A stretch of 64,000 nt of DNA from CF-46 sp963760735 (GTDB lineage: Bacteria > Chloroflexota > Limnocylindria > Limnocylindrales > CSP1-4): assembly GCA_963760735.1 (NCBI GenBank), contig CAVXEB010000007.1, forward strand, positions 729,594 to 793,593. The letters are read 5' to 3'. Positions 26,809 through 34,235 of this stretch are shown in pieces. The translations under genes and the position numbers were made by a program. How positions within the stretch are numbered: position 1 is the stretch's first letter; each line of letters starts with the position of its first letter. Under the pieces are notes generated by a model, which saw only the letters and a list, made by a program, of their open reading frames with translations, did no database searches and had not been told where the DNA came from.

Positions 26809-27221
26809 CGAGCGCGCTCGGCGGCCGGTGGCGCCAGGTACTCCTCGTCGGTCACCTGCTCGCCCCACTCGAGATCGGGGCCGTTCGCGGGCGCGTCCCA
26901 GATCGCGAGATGCGTCACGAAGCGGTCGGGCGCGGCCCCATGCCAGTGCCACTCGCCGGGTGGCGTGTCGATCGTGTCGCCCGGGAGGATCTCGAGCACC
27001 GGTCCACCCCGGGCCTGGACCCGACCGACGCCCGCGGTCACGTGGATCGTCTGCCCGACGGCGTGCGCGTGCCAGGCGTTCCGGGCGCCGGGCGCGAACC
27101 TCACGAGGTTGACGCGGACACGGGACGGCTCCTCGCCGCGGGCGATCGCGTCGTACCAGGCGTCGCCCGTGAACGTCTCGGCTGGAGCCTTCACCGTCGG
27201 CTGCTTCGGCTGGATCTTCAT
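26805..27221 (-). CDS. Cupin-domain protein
   Basis: A 138-residue single cupin. Motif 1 is RFAPGARNAWHAHAVGQTIHVTAGVG and motif 2 is GDTIDTPPGEWHWHGAAP, with the His/Glu/His metal ligands largely retained (HAHAVGQ has Gln in place of Glu). Such proteins are often annotated as carboxymuconolactone-type or (R)-mandelonitrile lyase-like cupins; the true reaction is unknown. The ATG at 27221 follows AAGGAG by about 8 bases. It is coupled to the downstream DinB gene. Confidence 0.82.
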   Translation of the reverse strand: MKIQPKQPTVKAPAETFTGDAWYDAIARGEEPSRVRVNLVRFAPGARNAWHAHAVGQTIHVTAGVGRVQARGGPVLEILPGDTIDTPPGEWHWHGAAPDRFVTHLAIWDAPANGPDLEWGEQVTDEEYLAPPAAERAR

Positions 27222-27303
27222 CACGAGGTCTCCTTCCGTCGGCATGCTGCGCTACCGTGAACGGTGATCGATCGACGTCCCATCCCAACCCCTCGAGGTC
27301 GCC

Positions 27304-28110
27304 GTGAAGGCTGCTGGCAAGGTCCTGGTGGTCACCGGAGCGGGCAGCGGCATCGGCCGCGCGGTCGCGAACGAGGCACTCGCCCGCGGGGCGCGCGTCG
27401 CGGCCGTCGACCTGAACCCTGCCACGCTCGACGAAACCGCGGCGTCGGCCAGCGCGGGCGATCGACTGTCGACCCATGTCGTCAACGTCACCGATAGGGC
27501 GGCGGTGGGGGCCCTGCCGGCCGAGGTCGCCGACCGCCATGGCGCGGTCGACGGGATCGTCCATTGCGCGGGGATCATCCAACCCTTCGTGAAGCTGAAG
27601 GACCTCGACGACACCGCGATCGAGCGGGTGTTCGCCGTCAACTGGTGGGGCACGCTCTACCTGACGAAGGCGTTCCTCCCGGTCCTGCTGGCCCGACCGG
27701 AAGGCCACATCGTCAACACCTCGAGCATGGGCGGCTTCCTGCCGGTCCCCGGCCAGACGATCTACGGCGCGTCGAAGGCGGCCGTCAAGCTGCTGACCGA
27801 GGGCCTCCATGCCGAATGCCGGGGGACCCGTGTTCACGTGACGGTCGTCTTCCCCGGCGCGGTCGCGACGAACATCACGACGAACTCGGGCGTCGACATC
27901 CCGATCTCGCCCGAGGACGCCGAGAAGGCGGCCCGCCGGACGACCTCACCCGACAAGGCGGCGACGACGATCCTCGACGGGATGGAGAGGAACGCCTATC
28001 GCGTGCTGATCGGCCGGGACGCCCAGCTGATGGACCTGCTCTACCGGGTCAACCCGAAGGGCGCGGCGGGCTTCATCGCCCGCCAGATGAAGGACCTGCT
28101 GAAGGGTTGA
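27304..28110 (+). CDS. SDR-family oxidoreductase
   Basis: A 268-residue short-chain dehydrogenase: VVTGAGSGIGRAVANEA at the N-terminus, HCAGIIQPF in place of NNAG, NTSSMGGFLPVPGQTIYGASKAAV with the catalytic Ser, Tyr and Lys. A C-terminal helix-rich tail (LMDLLYRVNPKGAAGFIARQMKDLL) is seen in dehydrogenases annotated as acetoin or long-chain SDRs. GTG start at 27304. It is divergent from the cupin gene across 82 bases and is followed by an alpha/beta hydrolase. Confidence 0.88.
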   Translation: MKAAGKVLVVTGAGSGIGRAVANEALARGARVAAVDLNPATLDETAASASAGDRLSTHVVNVTDRAAVGALPAEVADRHGAVDGIVHCAGIIQPFVKLKDLDDTAIERVFAVNWWGTLYLTKAFLPVLLARPEGHIVNTSSMGGFLPVPGQTIYGASKAAVKLLTEGLHAECRGTRVHVTVVFPGAVATNITTNSGVDIPISPEDAEKAARRTTSPDKAATTILDGMERNAYRVLIGRDAQLMDLLYRVNPKGAAGFIARQMKDLLKG

Positions 28111-28193
28111 CCGGCCTCGTCACCGCGGGCGATGAGTTTCGCGGGCACCCGGAGTCTTCAGGACGAGACGCCGCAGTTCCCTGGAGAGACACG

Positions 28194-29063
28194 ATGACCG
28201 AGCCGCAGACCCACACGCTCGCTGTGCCGGGGGCCGTCCTGACCTACGACGTCAGGACCAACGAGTCGAGCACCGAGCCGGTGCTGTTCCTCATCGGCTC
28301 TCCGATGGGCGCGTCCGGGTTCGGGACCCTCGCCGGTCACTTCCCCGACCGCACCGTCGTGACCTATGACCCCCGTGGCGTCGAACGCAGCCGCAAGGAC
28401 GACGACCGCTCGCAGTCGACACCCGAGCAGCACGGCGACGACCTGTCACGCATCATCACGGCGCTGGGCGCGGGACCCGTCGACCTCTTCGCCAGCAGCG
28501 GCGGCGCGGTGAACGCGCTGGCCCTCGTCGCGCGCCACCCGGAGCAGGTCCGGATCCTCGTGGCCCACGAGCCGCCGCTTGCCCAGGTGCTGACGGACCG
28601 CGAGGCGGCCCTGGCCGCGACCCAGGACGTCGGCGACACATACCAGCGCGCCGGGTTCGGCCCGGCGATGGCCAGGTTCATCTTCCTCGTCAGCCACAAG
28701 GGAGACATCCCGGCGGACTTCGCGAGCATGCCGATCGATCCGGCGATGTTCGGCCTGCAGACGACGGACGACGGCTCCCGGAACGACCCGCTGCTCTTCC
28801 AGAACATCACGACGTGCACCCACTACCGGCCGGACTTCGACGCCCTCCGGTCCGCCTCGACGGAGATCGTCTTCGGGGCGGGCACGGAGTCCGACGGCGA
28901 GATGGCCCATCGCGGTGCGATCGGTGCTGCGGAGCGGCTCGGAACGACACCGGTCGCCTTTCCGAGCAACCACGGCGGGTTCCTCGGCGGCGAGTACGGT
29001 CAGACCGGCGATCCCGACGCGTTCGCCGCGAAGCTCCGCGAGGTGCTGACGAGCGCAGCGTGA
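28194..29063 (+). CDS. Alpha/beta hydrolase
   Basis: A 289-residue alpha/beta-hydrolase fold protein: oxyanion region LIGSPMGASGFG, nucleophile elbow LFASSGGAVNAL, and the catalytic His in FPSNHGGFLGGEYG near the C-terminus. Resemblance is to general esterase-type or lipid hydrolases; the substrate is unknown. The ATG at 28194 follows CTGGAGAG at good spacing; the longer frame upstream is a shadow of the SDR gene. A clear terminator follows at 29100. Confidence 0.85.
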   Translation: MTEPQTHTLAVPGAVLTYDVRTNESSTEPVLFLIGSPMGASGFGTLAGHFPDRTVVTYDPRGVERSRKDDDRSQSTPEQHGDDLSRIITALGAGPVDLFASSGGAVNALALVARHPEQVRILVAHEPPLAQVLTDREAALAATQDVGDTYQRAGFGPAMARFIFLVSHKGDIPADFASMPIDPAMFGLQTTDDGSRNDPLLFQNITTCTHYRPDFDALRSASTEIVFGAGTESDGEMAHRGAIGAAERLGTTPVAFPSNHGGFLGGEYGQTGDPDAFAAKLREVLTSAA

Positions 29064-29099
29064 GGCCGATCCGGACCGGAATGCTTCTCATTCGACCGG

Positions 29100-29124
29100 G
29101 GGGTGCGCGCCCTCCGCGCACCCC
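29100..29124 (+). terminator. Hairpin terminator after the alpha/beta hydrolase
   Basis: A perfect 10-bp stem (GGGGTGCGCG, 5-base loop, CGCGCACCCC) lies 36 bases past the stop. A TATAGT at 29137-29142 just after it may be the -10 of the following DUF6325-SHOCT unit. Confidence 0.6.
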
Positions 29125-29265
29125 GCGGCCGTGATCTATAGTCGGTTGGGTTAAGGCGAGCGTCAGCCTCTGATCGGGCGCGACGCCGGCCGTTTCAGCG
29201 ACTTCCTCCGCCAGCCGTCAACCTTGCGAGGCGGGCCGTCGCGCAACAGCGAACATGGAGAGGAC

Positions 29266-29733
29266 ATGGCGATGGGACCGGTCGAGTACATGGTCGTGGC
29301 GTTTCCGGGGAACAACTTCAACGGGCAGATCGCGCCCGCGCTGAAGGCCCAGGTCGATTCGGGCACCATCCGGATCCTGGATCTGGCGCTCGTCGTGAAG
29401 GACGCCGACGGCAACATCGTCGCGATGGAGATCGAGCACGGCGGGAACGAGGTCTTCCAGGCATTCGAGGCCCTCGCCGAGGATCGCGGCGGCTTCGTGA
29501 ACGAAGACGACCTGCGGAAGGTCGGCGACGCGCTGGAGCCGAATTCCGCGGCCGCTCTCCTCGTCTGGGAGGACCTCTGGGCAGCCCGCATCGCCGACGC
29601 GATCGCCGACTCCGGCGGAGTCCTGGTGGACATCCAGCGGATTCCGCGCGACGTCGTCGAGGCGGTCGTCGAATGGAATGAGGAGCACAAGGCCGAGTAC
29701 GAGGACGATGCCGTCGCTCCGGCCAGTGCGTAA
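29266..29733 (+). CDS. DUF6325 family protein (copy 2)
   Basis: A 155-residue acidic protein, paralogue of the one at 22875-23333: MGPVEYMVVAFPGNNFNGQIAPAL, TIRILDLALVVKDADGNIVAMEIE, WEDLWAARIADAIADSGGVLVDIQRIPRDVVEAVVE. Shared landmarks are the GPV-Y-VV-FP start, the R--D-(V/A)L-(L/V)VKD-DG strand and the E-LWAA helix. GGAGAGG precedes the ATG. The SHOCT gene follows 27 bases later on the same strand, repeating the DUF6325 then small-protein order seen at 22.7-23.3 kb. Confidence 0.82.
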   Translation: MAMGPVEYMVVAFPGNNFNGQIAPALKAQVDSGTIRILDLALVVKDADGNIVAMEIEHGGNEVFQAFEALAEDRGGFVNEDDLRKVGDALEPNSAAALLVWEDLWAARIADAIADSGGVLVDIQRIPRDVVEAVVEWNEEHKAEYEDDAVAPASA

Positions 29734-29760
29734 GCCAGCTCAAGAGCAGGAGGTACAGCG

Positions 29761-30087
29761 ATGTTGATGCGTCGCAGGATGGTCGGGCGTGGGGTCGTCG
29801 GGGCAGCCGTGACGACCGCAGCTGTTGTCGGGACGGCCGGCGCGGTTCGCCACCACCAGCAGTCGAAGTACGAGGGCCAGGCGGCCGACGCGCAGGCTCA
29901 GCAGCAGGCCGCCTACGACGCGGGTGTGCAGGACGCGGCCGCGCAGGCCCAGGCCGCCGCCCCGCCCCCGGCATCCGCCGAGGACGACCAGATGGCCCAG
30001 CTCCAGAAGCTGGCCCAGCTCCACAACTCCGGTGTGCTGACCGACGAAGAGTTCGCGGCCGCCAAGGCCAAGGCCCTCGGGATCTGA
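29761..30087 (+). CDS. SHOCT-domain small membrane protein
   Basis: A 108-residue protein: basic start MLMRRRMVGRGVVGAAV, one hydrophobic segment (GAAVTTAAVVGTAGAV), a Gln/Ala-rich stretch and a C-terminal SHOCT motif (DQMAQLQKLAQLHNSGVLTDEEFAAAKAKALGI). SHOCT modules are short helical hairpins common at the C-terminus of membrane-associated oligomerising proteins. AGGAGGT lies 6 bases before the ATG. It is the partner gene of DUF6325 copy 2; a strong terminator follows 13 bases after the stop. Confidence 0.85.
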   Translation: MLMRRRMVGRGVVGAAVTTAAVVGTAGAVRHHQQSKYEGQAADAQAQQQAAYDAGVQDAAAQAQAAAPPPASAEDDQMAQLQKLAQLHNSGVLTDEEFAAAKAKALGI

Positions 30088-30100
30088 CCCCGCGATGATC

Positions 30101-30131
30101 AGACGCCGACCGGGTCACCCGGTCGGCGTCT
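30101..30131. terminator. Bidirectional hairpin terminator between convergent genes
   Basis: A perfect 14-bp stem (AGACGCCGACCGGG, TCA loop) lies between the SHOCT stop at 30087 and the SRPBCC stop at 30140, where it can serve both strands. Confidence 0.8.
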
Positions 30132-30139
30132 TGCAGTTG

Positions 30140-30787
30140 TCAGGAGGTCGCGTCGGGGCTCGGGGCGTAGAACGCGATCGTGTTCCCGATCCCCCTGGCG
30201 ACCGCGGCTTCATCCGCGCCCGCGACCCGGTTCGCGGCGCCCCACGCCTCGCTGCTTCGGGTGGCGAAGTCCCTGCCCTCCGGCGACATCTGCCAGGCCA
30301 CCGGATCGCCAACGGACCCGCCCGTCAGGTGAAGCCCCAGCCCGAGCAGGCCCATGTCCCAGCCAACCCCGACCGCGCCGGGCCCGTATTCCGCCCAGGC
30401 CTCGTCGGGCACAATCGCGGTGTGCTCGAGCTCGAACGTCGTGACGTCGTCGCCCGCCGACGCGAGCCGTAGGTCGACGATGGAGGCACCGGCGTCGCCC
30501 GCGTCCCCGAAGCCCCAGGTGACGCGGAGGCCGTTCGGCCGGTCGCAGGCAACGATCTCGCCGCCGGCATTGCCCTCGAACTGGAACCGCCCGCCGACCC
30601 GGTAGTCGCCGCTGATCGGCAGGAACCAGCGACCGATCCGCTCGGGGTTCGTCAGGGCGTCCCAGACGTCCTCGATCGGGGCGTCGTACGTCCGGCGGAG
30701 CCTGACGGTGCGGGCGGGGCCGGCTTCGAGCCGCCCGGTGCCGGTCTCGCGCTGGATCGCGTCGACTTCGTGGAGGATGTCGATCAT
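30140..30787 (-). CDS. SRPBCC (AHSA1-type) domain protein
   Basis: About 215 residues: TVRLRRTYDAPIEDVWDALTNPERIGRWFLPISGDYRVGGRFQFEGNAGGEIVACDRPNGLRVTWGFG is the typical AHSA1/START-like opening, and a helical C-terminus follows (WDMGLLGLGLHL). Such ArsR-linked SRPBCC proteins bind hydrophobic ligands or act in stress response; the ligand is unknown. The ATG overlaps the stop of the ArsR regulator (ATGA), a very common ArsR-AHSA1 operon. The same arrangement recurs at 59810-60674. Confidence 0.88.
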   Translation of the reverse strand: MIDILHEVDAIQRETGTGRLEAGPARTVRLRRTYDAPIEDVWDALTNPERIGRWFLPISGDYRVGGRFQFEGNAGGEIVACDRPNGLRVTWGFGDAGDAGASIVDLRLASAGDDVTTFELEHTAIVPDEAWAEYGPGAVGVGWDMGLLGLGLHLTGGSVGDPVAWQMSPEGRDFATRSSEAWGAANRVAGADEAAVARGIGNTIAFYAPSPDATS

Positions 30788-31155
30788 CGGGTCGTCTCCT
30801 TCGGGCTGTCGGGGGTGATGCCCGCGGCGAGACGGCGTGCCCGCTTCCCGCGGGCGAGCTCGGTCGCGAGCGAATCGAGACGCTGGTCCCAGAACCTGCG
30901 GAAGTGGTCGAGCCAGTCGTCGAGCTCGTGGAACGGCGCCGCGTCCACGGCGTAGAGCCGTCGTGCGCCCTCGGGCCGGACCGTCGCGAACCCGCTCTCG
31001 CGGAGGACCTTCAGGTGCTGCGACACGGCGGGCTGCGAGATGCCGAACTCGTCCTGGACGACGGCCGTGATCGTCCCCGAGGTCAGCTCGCTGTCCGCGA
31101 GCAGCTCGAGGATGCGGCGTCGGACCGGGTCTCCGAGAACGTCGAACGCGTGCAT
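30784..31155 (-). CDS. ArsR-family transcriptional regulator
   Basis: A 123-residue winged helix-turn-helix protein: FDVLGDPVRRRILELLADSELTSGTITAVVQDEFGISQPAVSQHLKVLRESGFATVRPEGARRLYAVD. It lacks the CVC metal site of classic ArsR/SmtB sensors, so it probably responds to something else or to the SRPBCC partner state. The C-terminal helix (LDDWLDHFRRFWDQRLDSLATELARG) is a dimerisation helix. A perfect palindrome overlaps its promoter, so autoregulation is likely. Confidence 0.92.
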   Translation of the reverse strand: MHAFDVLGDPVRRRILELLADSELTSGTITAVVQDEFGISQPAVSQHLKVLRESGFATVRPEGARRLYAVDAAPFHELDDWLDHFRRFWDQRLDSLATELARGKRARRLAAGITPDSPKETTR

Positions 31156-31161
31156 GGGCCA

Positions 31162-31191
31162 AGAATACCGTCATCGACTTATATAAGTCAA
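31162..31191 (-). promoter_or_regulatory. Promoter of the ArsR gene with a palindromic operator
   Basis: On the minus strand TTGACT (31186-31191) and TATTCT (31162-31167) are 18 bases apart, and the ATG follows the -10 by only 6 bases. A perfect 14-bp palindrome GACTTATATAAGTC (31176-31189) overlaps the -35 and spacer, the expected position for an ArsR repressor. Confidence 0.7.
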
Positions 31192-31291
31192 CGTTGATAT
31201 CGTCGCCAGGTGTCCGCGGCTGAACCGCCCGCGGCAGGGGTATCGTTGGCGGGCGCCGTCGACGCTCGCCGCGGGTGGACAGGAGGGGACG

Positions 31292-32197
31292 ATGACATCG
31301 GCACAGCCCGGCATCTTCGCCCTCGGGACCGCGTCCCATGCCTATCTCGAGCTCGACCTGGCGTCCGGGGTCGAACCGTCCGCCGCCGTCGAGCACGTCG
31401 CCAGCCTGCGCGAGCCGCGGACGACGATCGGTGGCGTCAACCTCGTGGCCGGCTTCCGCCCCGAGCTCTGGGCGACGGTCGCGCCGGAGGCAGCCCCGCG
31501 CGACGTGACCGGGTTCAACGAGCCGATGGTCGGAGCCGCCGGCTACGTCCTGCCGGCGACGCAGCACGATGTCGTCATCTGGCTGACCGGCGCGTCGTAC
31601 GACGTCGTCTTCGACCTGTCGCGGGGCATCGTCATGGAGCTGGCGGGCCTCGCCGACGTTGCCAACGAGATCGTCGGCTGGCCGTACCACCATGACCTCG
31701 ACCTGACCGGGTTCATCGACGGCACCGAGAACCCGACGCTCGTCGAGGCGGCCGGCGTCGCCCTGATCCCGCCCGGATCGCCCGGAACGGACGGCTCGAT
31801 CCTGCTGCTCCAGCAGTGGGAACACGACGCCGTCGCCTGGGAGAGCCTGCCCGTCACGGCCCAGGAGGACATCATCGGGCGGCGCAAGGCGGACAGCGCC
31901 GAGCTCGATCCGAAGCCCGCCACCTCGCACGTCGCGAGGACGGACCAGGACCGGTTCGGCAAGATCTTCCGGCGGAACATCGCGTACGGAACGCTGGGCC
32001 GTCACGGGACGATCTTCGTCGGCTTCTGTCGCGATCAGGCGATCCTGCGCTCGATGCTGGACAGCATGATCGGCGCGGGCGGCGAGCCGCCCGATCGCCT
32101 GACCGCTGTCACCCGCCCCGTCACCGGCGCGTACTACGTCATCCCGTCGGCCGACGCCCTGGCCGCCTTCGGGGACACGTCCCGGACGCCGGGCTGA
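31292..32197 (+). CDS. DyP-type peroxidase
   Basis: A 301-residue dye-decolorizing peroxidase. The family signature GFIDGTENPTLVEA is near residue 139 with the distal Asp, the proximal haem His is in ATSHVARTD near 212, and FGKIFRRNIAYGTLGRHGTIFVGFCRDQ supplies the distal Arg region. No Tat signal is seen, so it is cytoplasmic or encapsulin-loaded; no encapsulin gene is in the window. It uses H2O2 to oxidise aromatic or dye-like compounds. The ATG follows AGGAGGGG. Confidence 0.92.
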   Translation: MTSAQPGIFALGTASHAYLELDLASGVEPSAAVEHVASLREPRTTIGGVNLVAGFRPELWATVAPEAAPRDVTGFNEPMVGAAGYVLPATQHDVVIWLTGASYDVVFDLSRGIVMELAGLADVANEIVGWPYHHDLDLTGFIDGTENPTLVEAAGVALIPPGSPGTDGSILLLQQWEHDAVAWESLPVTAQEDIIGRRKADSAELDPKPATSHVARTDQDRFGKIFRRNIAYGTLGRHGTIFVGFCRDQAILRSMLDSMIGAGGEPPDRLTAVTRPVTGAYYVIPSADALAAFGDTSRTPG

Positions 32198-32206
32198 CCG
32201 TCGGGC

Positions 32207-33262
32207 TCAGCCGAACGTGAAGCAATACGCTTCGGCACCGCCCTCGAGGAACTCGATCTCGAACAGTCGGTCGTCCGTCGGCTCCGGCTGCCGGATCAGC
32301 TGGTAGGTCCCCTGCTCGTCGACGGTCCCGCGACCGGTGGCGTCGACGTCGGCTCCGTGCGACTCGTTCGGCGGCTGCCCGTCGAGGAGAACGCGGAACG
32401 GCACCGAGGTTCCGCGCGTCGCCGGTCCCATTACGAGGTTGACGTCGCGAGCGTGGAACTTGAACGCGATCCGTCCGCCGGGCTCGTTGACGATCCCGGC
32501 GTGCCGCGCGACGGTCCAGTCCCCGGACAAGGCCCATTGATTCAGTCGGAGCGGCGAGAGCGAGTACTCGGCTGACTCATCGAACGAGGCGACGTCCTCC
32601 TGGGCGAAGCCGCTGCTCTGGCCGTAGCCGACGTACGTCTCCCCCGACCGCACGTTCCGCCAGTCCGCGGCCACCTCGAGGCCCTGCGGGTCGACCTCGA
32701 CGAGATCCTGGTCGATCCCCTCGGCACCGGCGTCCGGCAGCAACTGCTGGATCACCATCTCGGTCATCGCGTACTCGCCTTCGCCGAAGTGGTGGAACCG
32801 GAGGCGTCCCTGGGCATCGGCGATGTAGATGGCCGGCCAGAAGTGGTTGGCGAAGTCGCCCCAGACGCCGTAGTCGTTGTCGATCGCGACCGGGAACTCC
32901 ACGCCGAGGGCAGGGACCTCGCGGGCCACGTTCTCGAGGTCGTGCTCGAAGCCGAACTCCGGGGTGTGGACGCCGACGATGGTCAGGCCCTTGTCGCGGT
33001 ACCTCGTATCCCAGGCCCGGAGATACGGGAGCGTGCGCAGCCAGTTGACGCAGGTGTAGGTCCAGAAGTCGACGAGGACGACGCGGCCGCGCAGGCCGTC
33101 GGGTGTCAACGCCTCGGAGTTGATCCACCCGTTGGCGCGCTCGAACGACGCGAGGCGGCCCTCCACGGGCAGGACGTCGTCGTCGCCGGCGAGTCGGTGG
33201 GCGATCGAGCGGATGAGTCCCCCAGCGCGGGGTTCGGTTGCGACCGGCGATCCGTCTGACAT
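32207..33262 (-). CDS. Thioredoxin-like (DipZ/TlpA-type) protein with CVNW active site
   Basis: A 351-residue protein: a redoxin/thioredoxin fold (GRVVLVDFWTYTCVNWLRTLPYLRAWDTRY, LTIVGVHTPEFGFE, AIYIADAQGRLRFHHFGEG) followed by a C-terminal beta-rich domain (GIVNEPGGRIAFKFHARDVNLVMG) as found in the C-terminal half of DipZ-like proteins. In this family the active site is normally CxxC (TYTCINCLRT); here the second Cys is Trp, so disulfide exchange through a resolving Cys is not possible unless the base call is wrong. No signal peptide is seen. It is convergent with the DyP gene and co-directional with two hydrolases. Confidence 0.85.
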   Translation of the reverse strand: MSDGSPVATEPRAGGLIRSIAHRLAGDDDVLPVEGRLASFERANGWINSEALTPDGLRGRVVLVDFWTYTCVNWLRTLPYLRAWDTRYRDKGLTIVGVHTPEFGFEHDLENVAREVPALGVEFPVAIDNDYGVWGDFANHFWPAIYIADAQGRLRFHHFGEGEYAMTEMVIQQLLPDAGAEGIDQDLVEVDPQGLEVAADWRNVRSGETYVGYGQSSGFAQEDVASFDESAEYSLSPLRLNQWALSGDWTVARHAGIVNEPGGRIAFKFHARDVNLVMGPATRGTSVPFRVLLDGQPPNESHGADVDATGRGTVDEQGTYQLIRQPEPTDDRLFEIEFLEGGAEAYCFTFG

Positions 33263-33280
33263 CGGACGTTCTCCTCTGGC

Positions 33281-34228
33281 TCAGTAGCCGTCGACCTCGA
33301 TGATCGCATCGGCGAATGCCCGGGGTGCTTCCTGCGGCAAGTTGTGGCCGACGCCGCCGGTGACGACCCGATGGGCATAGGTGCCGCTGAACTTCGCCCG
33401 ATAGGCGACGGCATCCGGATGCGGCGCGCCGTTTGCATCGCCTTCCAGGGTGATCGACGGGATCGTGATCACCGGACCGACGGCCAGTCGCTTCTCGAGG
33501 TCGTCACAGCGCGACTCGCCGTCGGCGAGGCCGAGTCGCCAGCGATAGTTGTGGATGACGATCTCGACGTGATCGGGATTGTCGAACGATCGCGCGGTCC
33601 GATCGAACGTCGCGTCGTCGAATGCCCACGAGGGCGATGCCGCCCTCCAGATGAGCCGGGCGAAGTCCTTCGTGTACTTCTCGTACCCGGCCCGGCCGCG
33701 ATCGGTGGCGAAGTAGTACTGATACCACCAGGCCAGCTCGGCCCGTGGCGGCAGCGGCGTCCGGTTGGCGTCGCGACTGCCGATCAGGTACCCGCTGACG
33801 GACACGAGCGCCTTGAACCGCTCGGGCCAGAGCACAGCGAGGATGTCGGCCGTCCGGGCACCCCAGTCGAACCCGGCGACGATCGCGCGCGGGATCGCCA
33901 GCGCGTCGAGCAGGGCGATCACATCCTGGGCCAGGACGGACTGCTGGCCGTTGCGCGGCGTCGCCGCCGACCTGAACAGCGTCGTGCCGAAACCGCGCAG
34001 GAACGGGATGACGACCCGATAGCCCGCGCCGGCGAGGATCGGCGCCACCTCGGCGTAGGCGTGGATGTCGTACGGCCAGCCGTGCAGCAACAGGACCGCC
34101 GGTCCGTCGCGGGGTCCGACATCCACGTACCCGACGTTCAGGTCGCCGGCGTCGATCTGGCGGATCGGTCCGAATGACGCGGTTGGCTCGGCGGTCGACG
34201 CCGGGGTGGTGGAGGCGGCCATCGACAT
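33281..34228 (-). CDS. Alpha/beta hydrolase, epoxide hydrolase/haloalkane dehalogenase-like
   Basis: A 315-residue protein with HGWPYDIHAY (oxyanion HGWP), nucleophile Asp in VAGFDWGARTADIL near 120 and catalytic His in GGVGHNLPQEAP near 294. An Asp nucleophile and HGWP are typical of epoxide hydrolases and dehalogenases; which one it is cannot be decided. Two in-frame ATGs (34228, 34222) are possible. It lies 8 bases after the EHN-type epoxide hydrolase gene, so the two are one transcription unit. Confidence 0.87.
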   Translation of the reverse strand: MSMAASTTPASTAEPTASFGPIRQIDAGDLNVGYVDVGPRDGPAVLLLHGWPYDIHAYAEVAPILAGAGYRVVIPFLRGFGTTLFRSAATPRNGQQSVLAQDVIALLDALAIPRAIVAGFDWGARTADILAVLWPERFKALVSVSGYLIGSRDANRTPLPPRAELAWWYQYYFATDRGRAGYEKYTKDFARLIWRAASPSWAFDDATFDRTARSFDNPDHVEIVIHNYRWRLGLADGESRCDDLEKRLAVGPVITIPSITLEGDANGAPHPDAVAYRAKFSGTYAHRVVTGGVGHNLPQEAPRAFADAIIEVDGY

Positions 34229-34235
34229 CCCGCCC

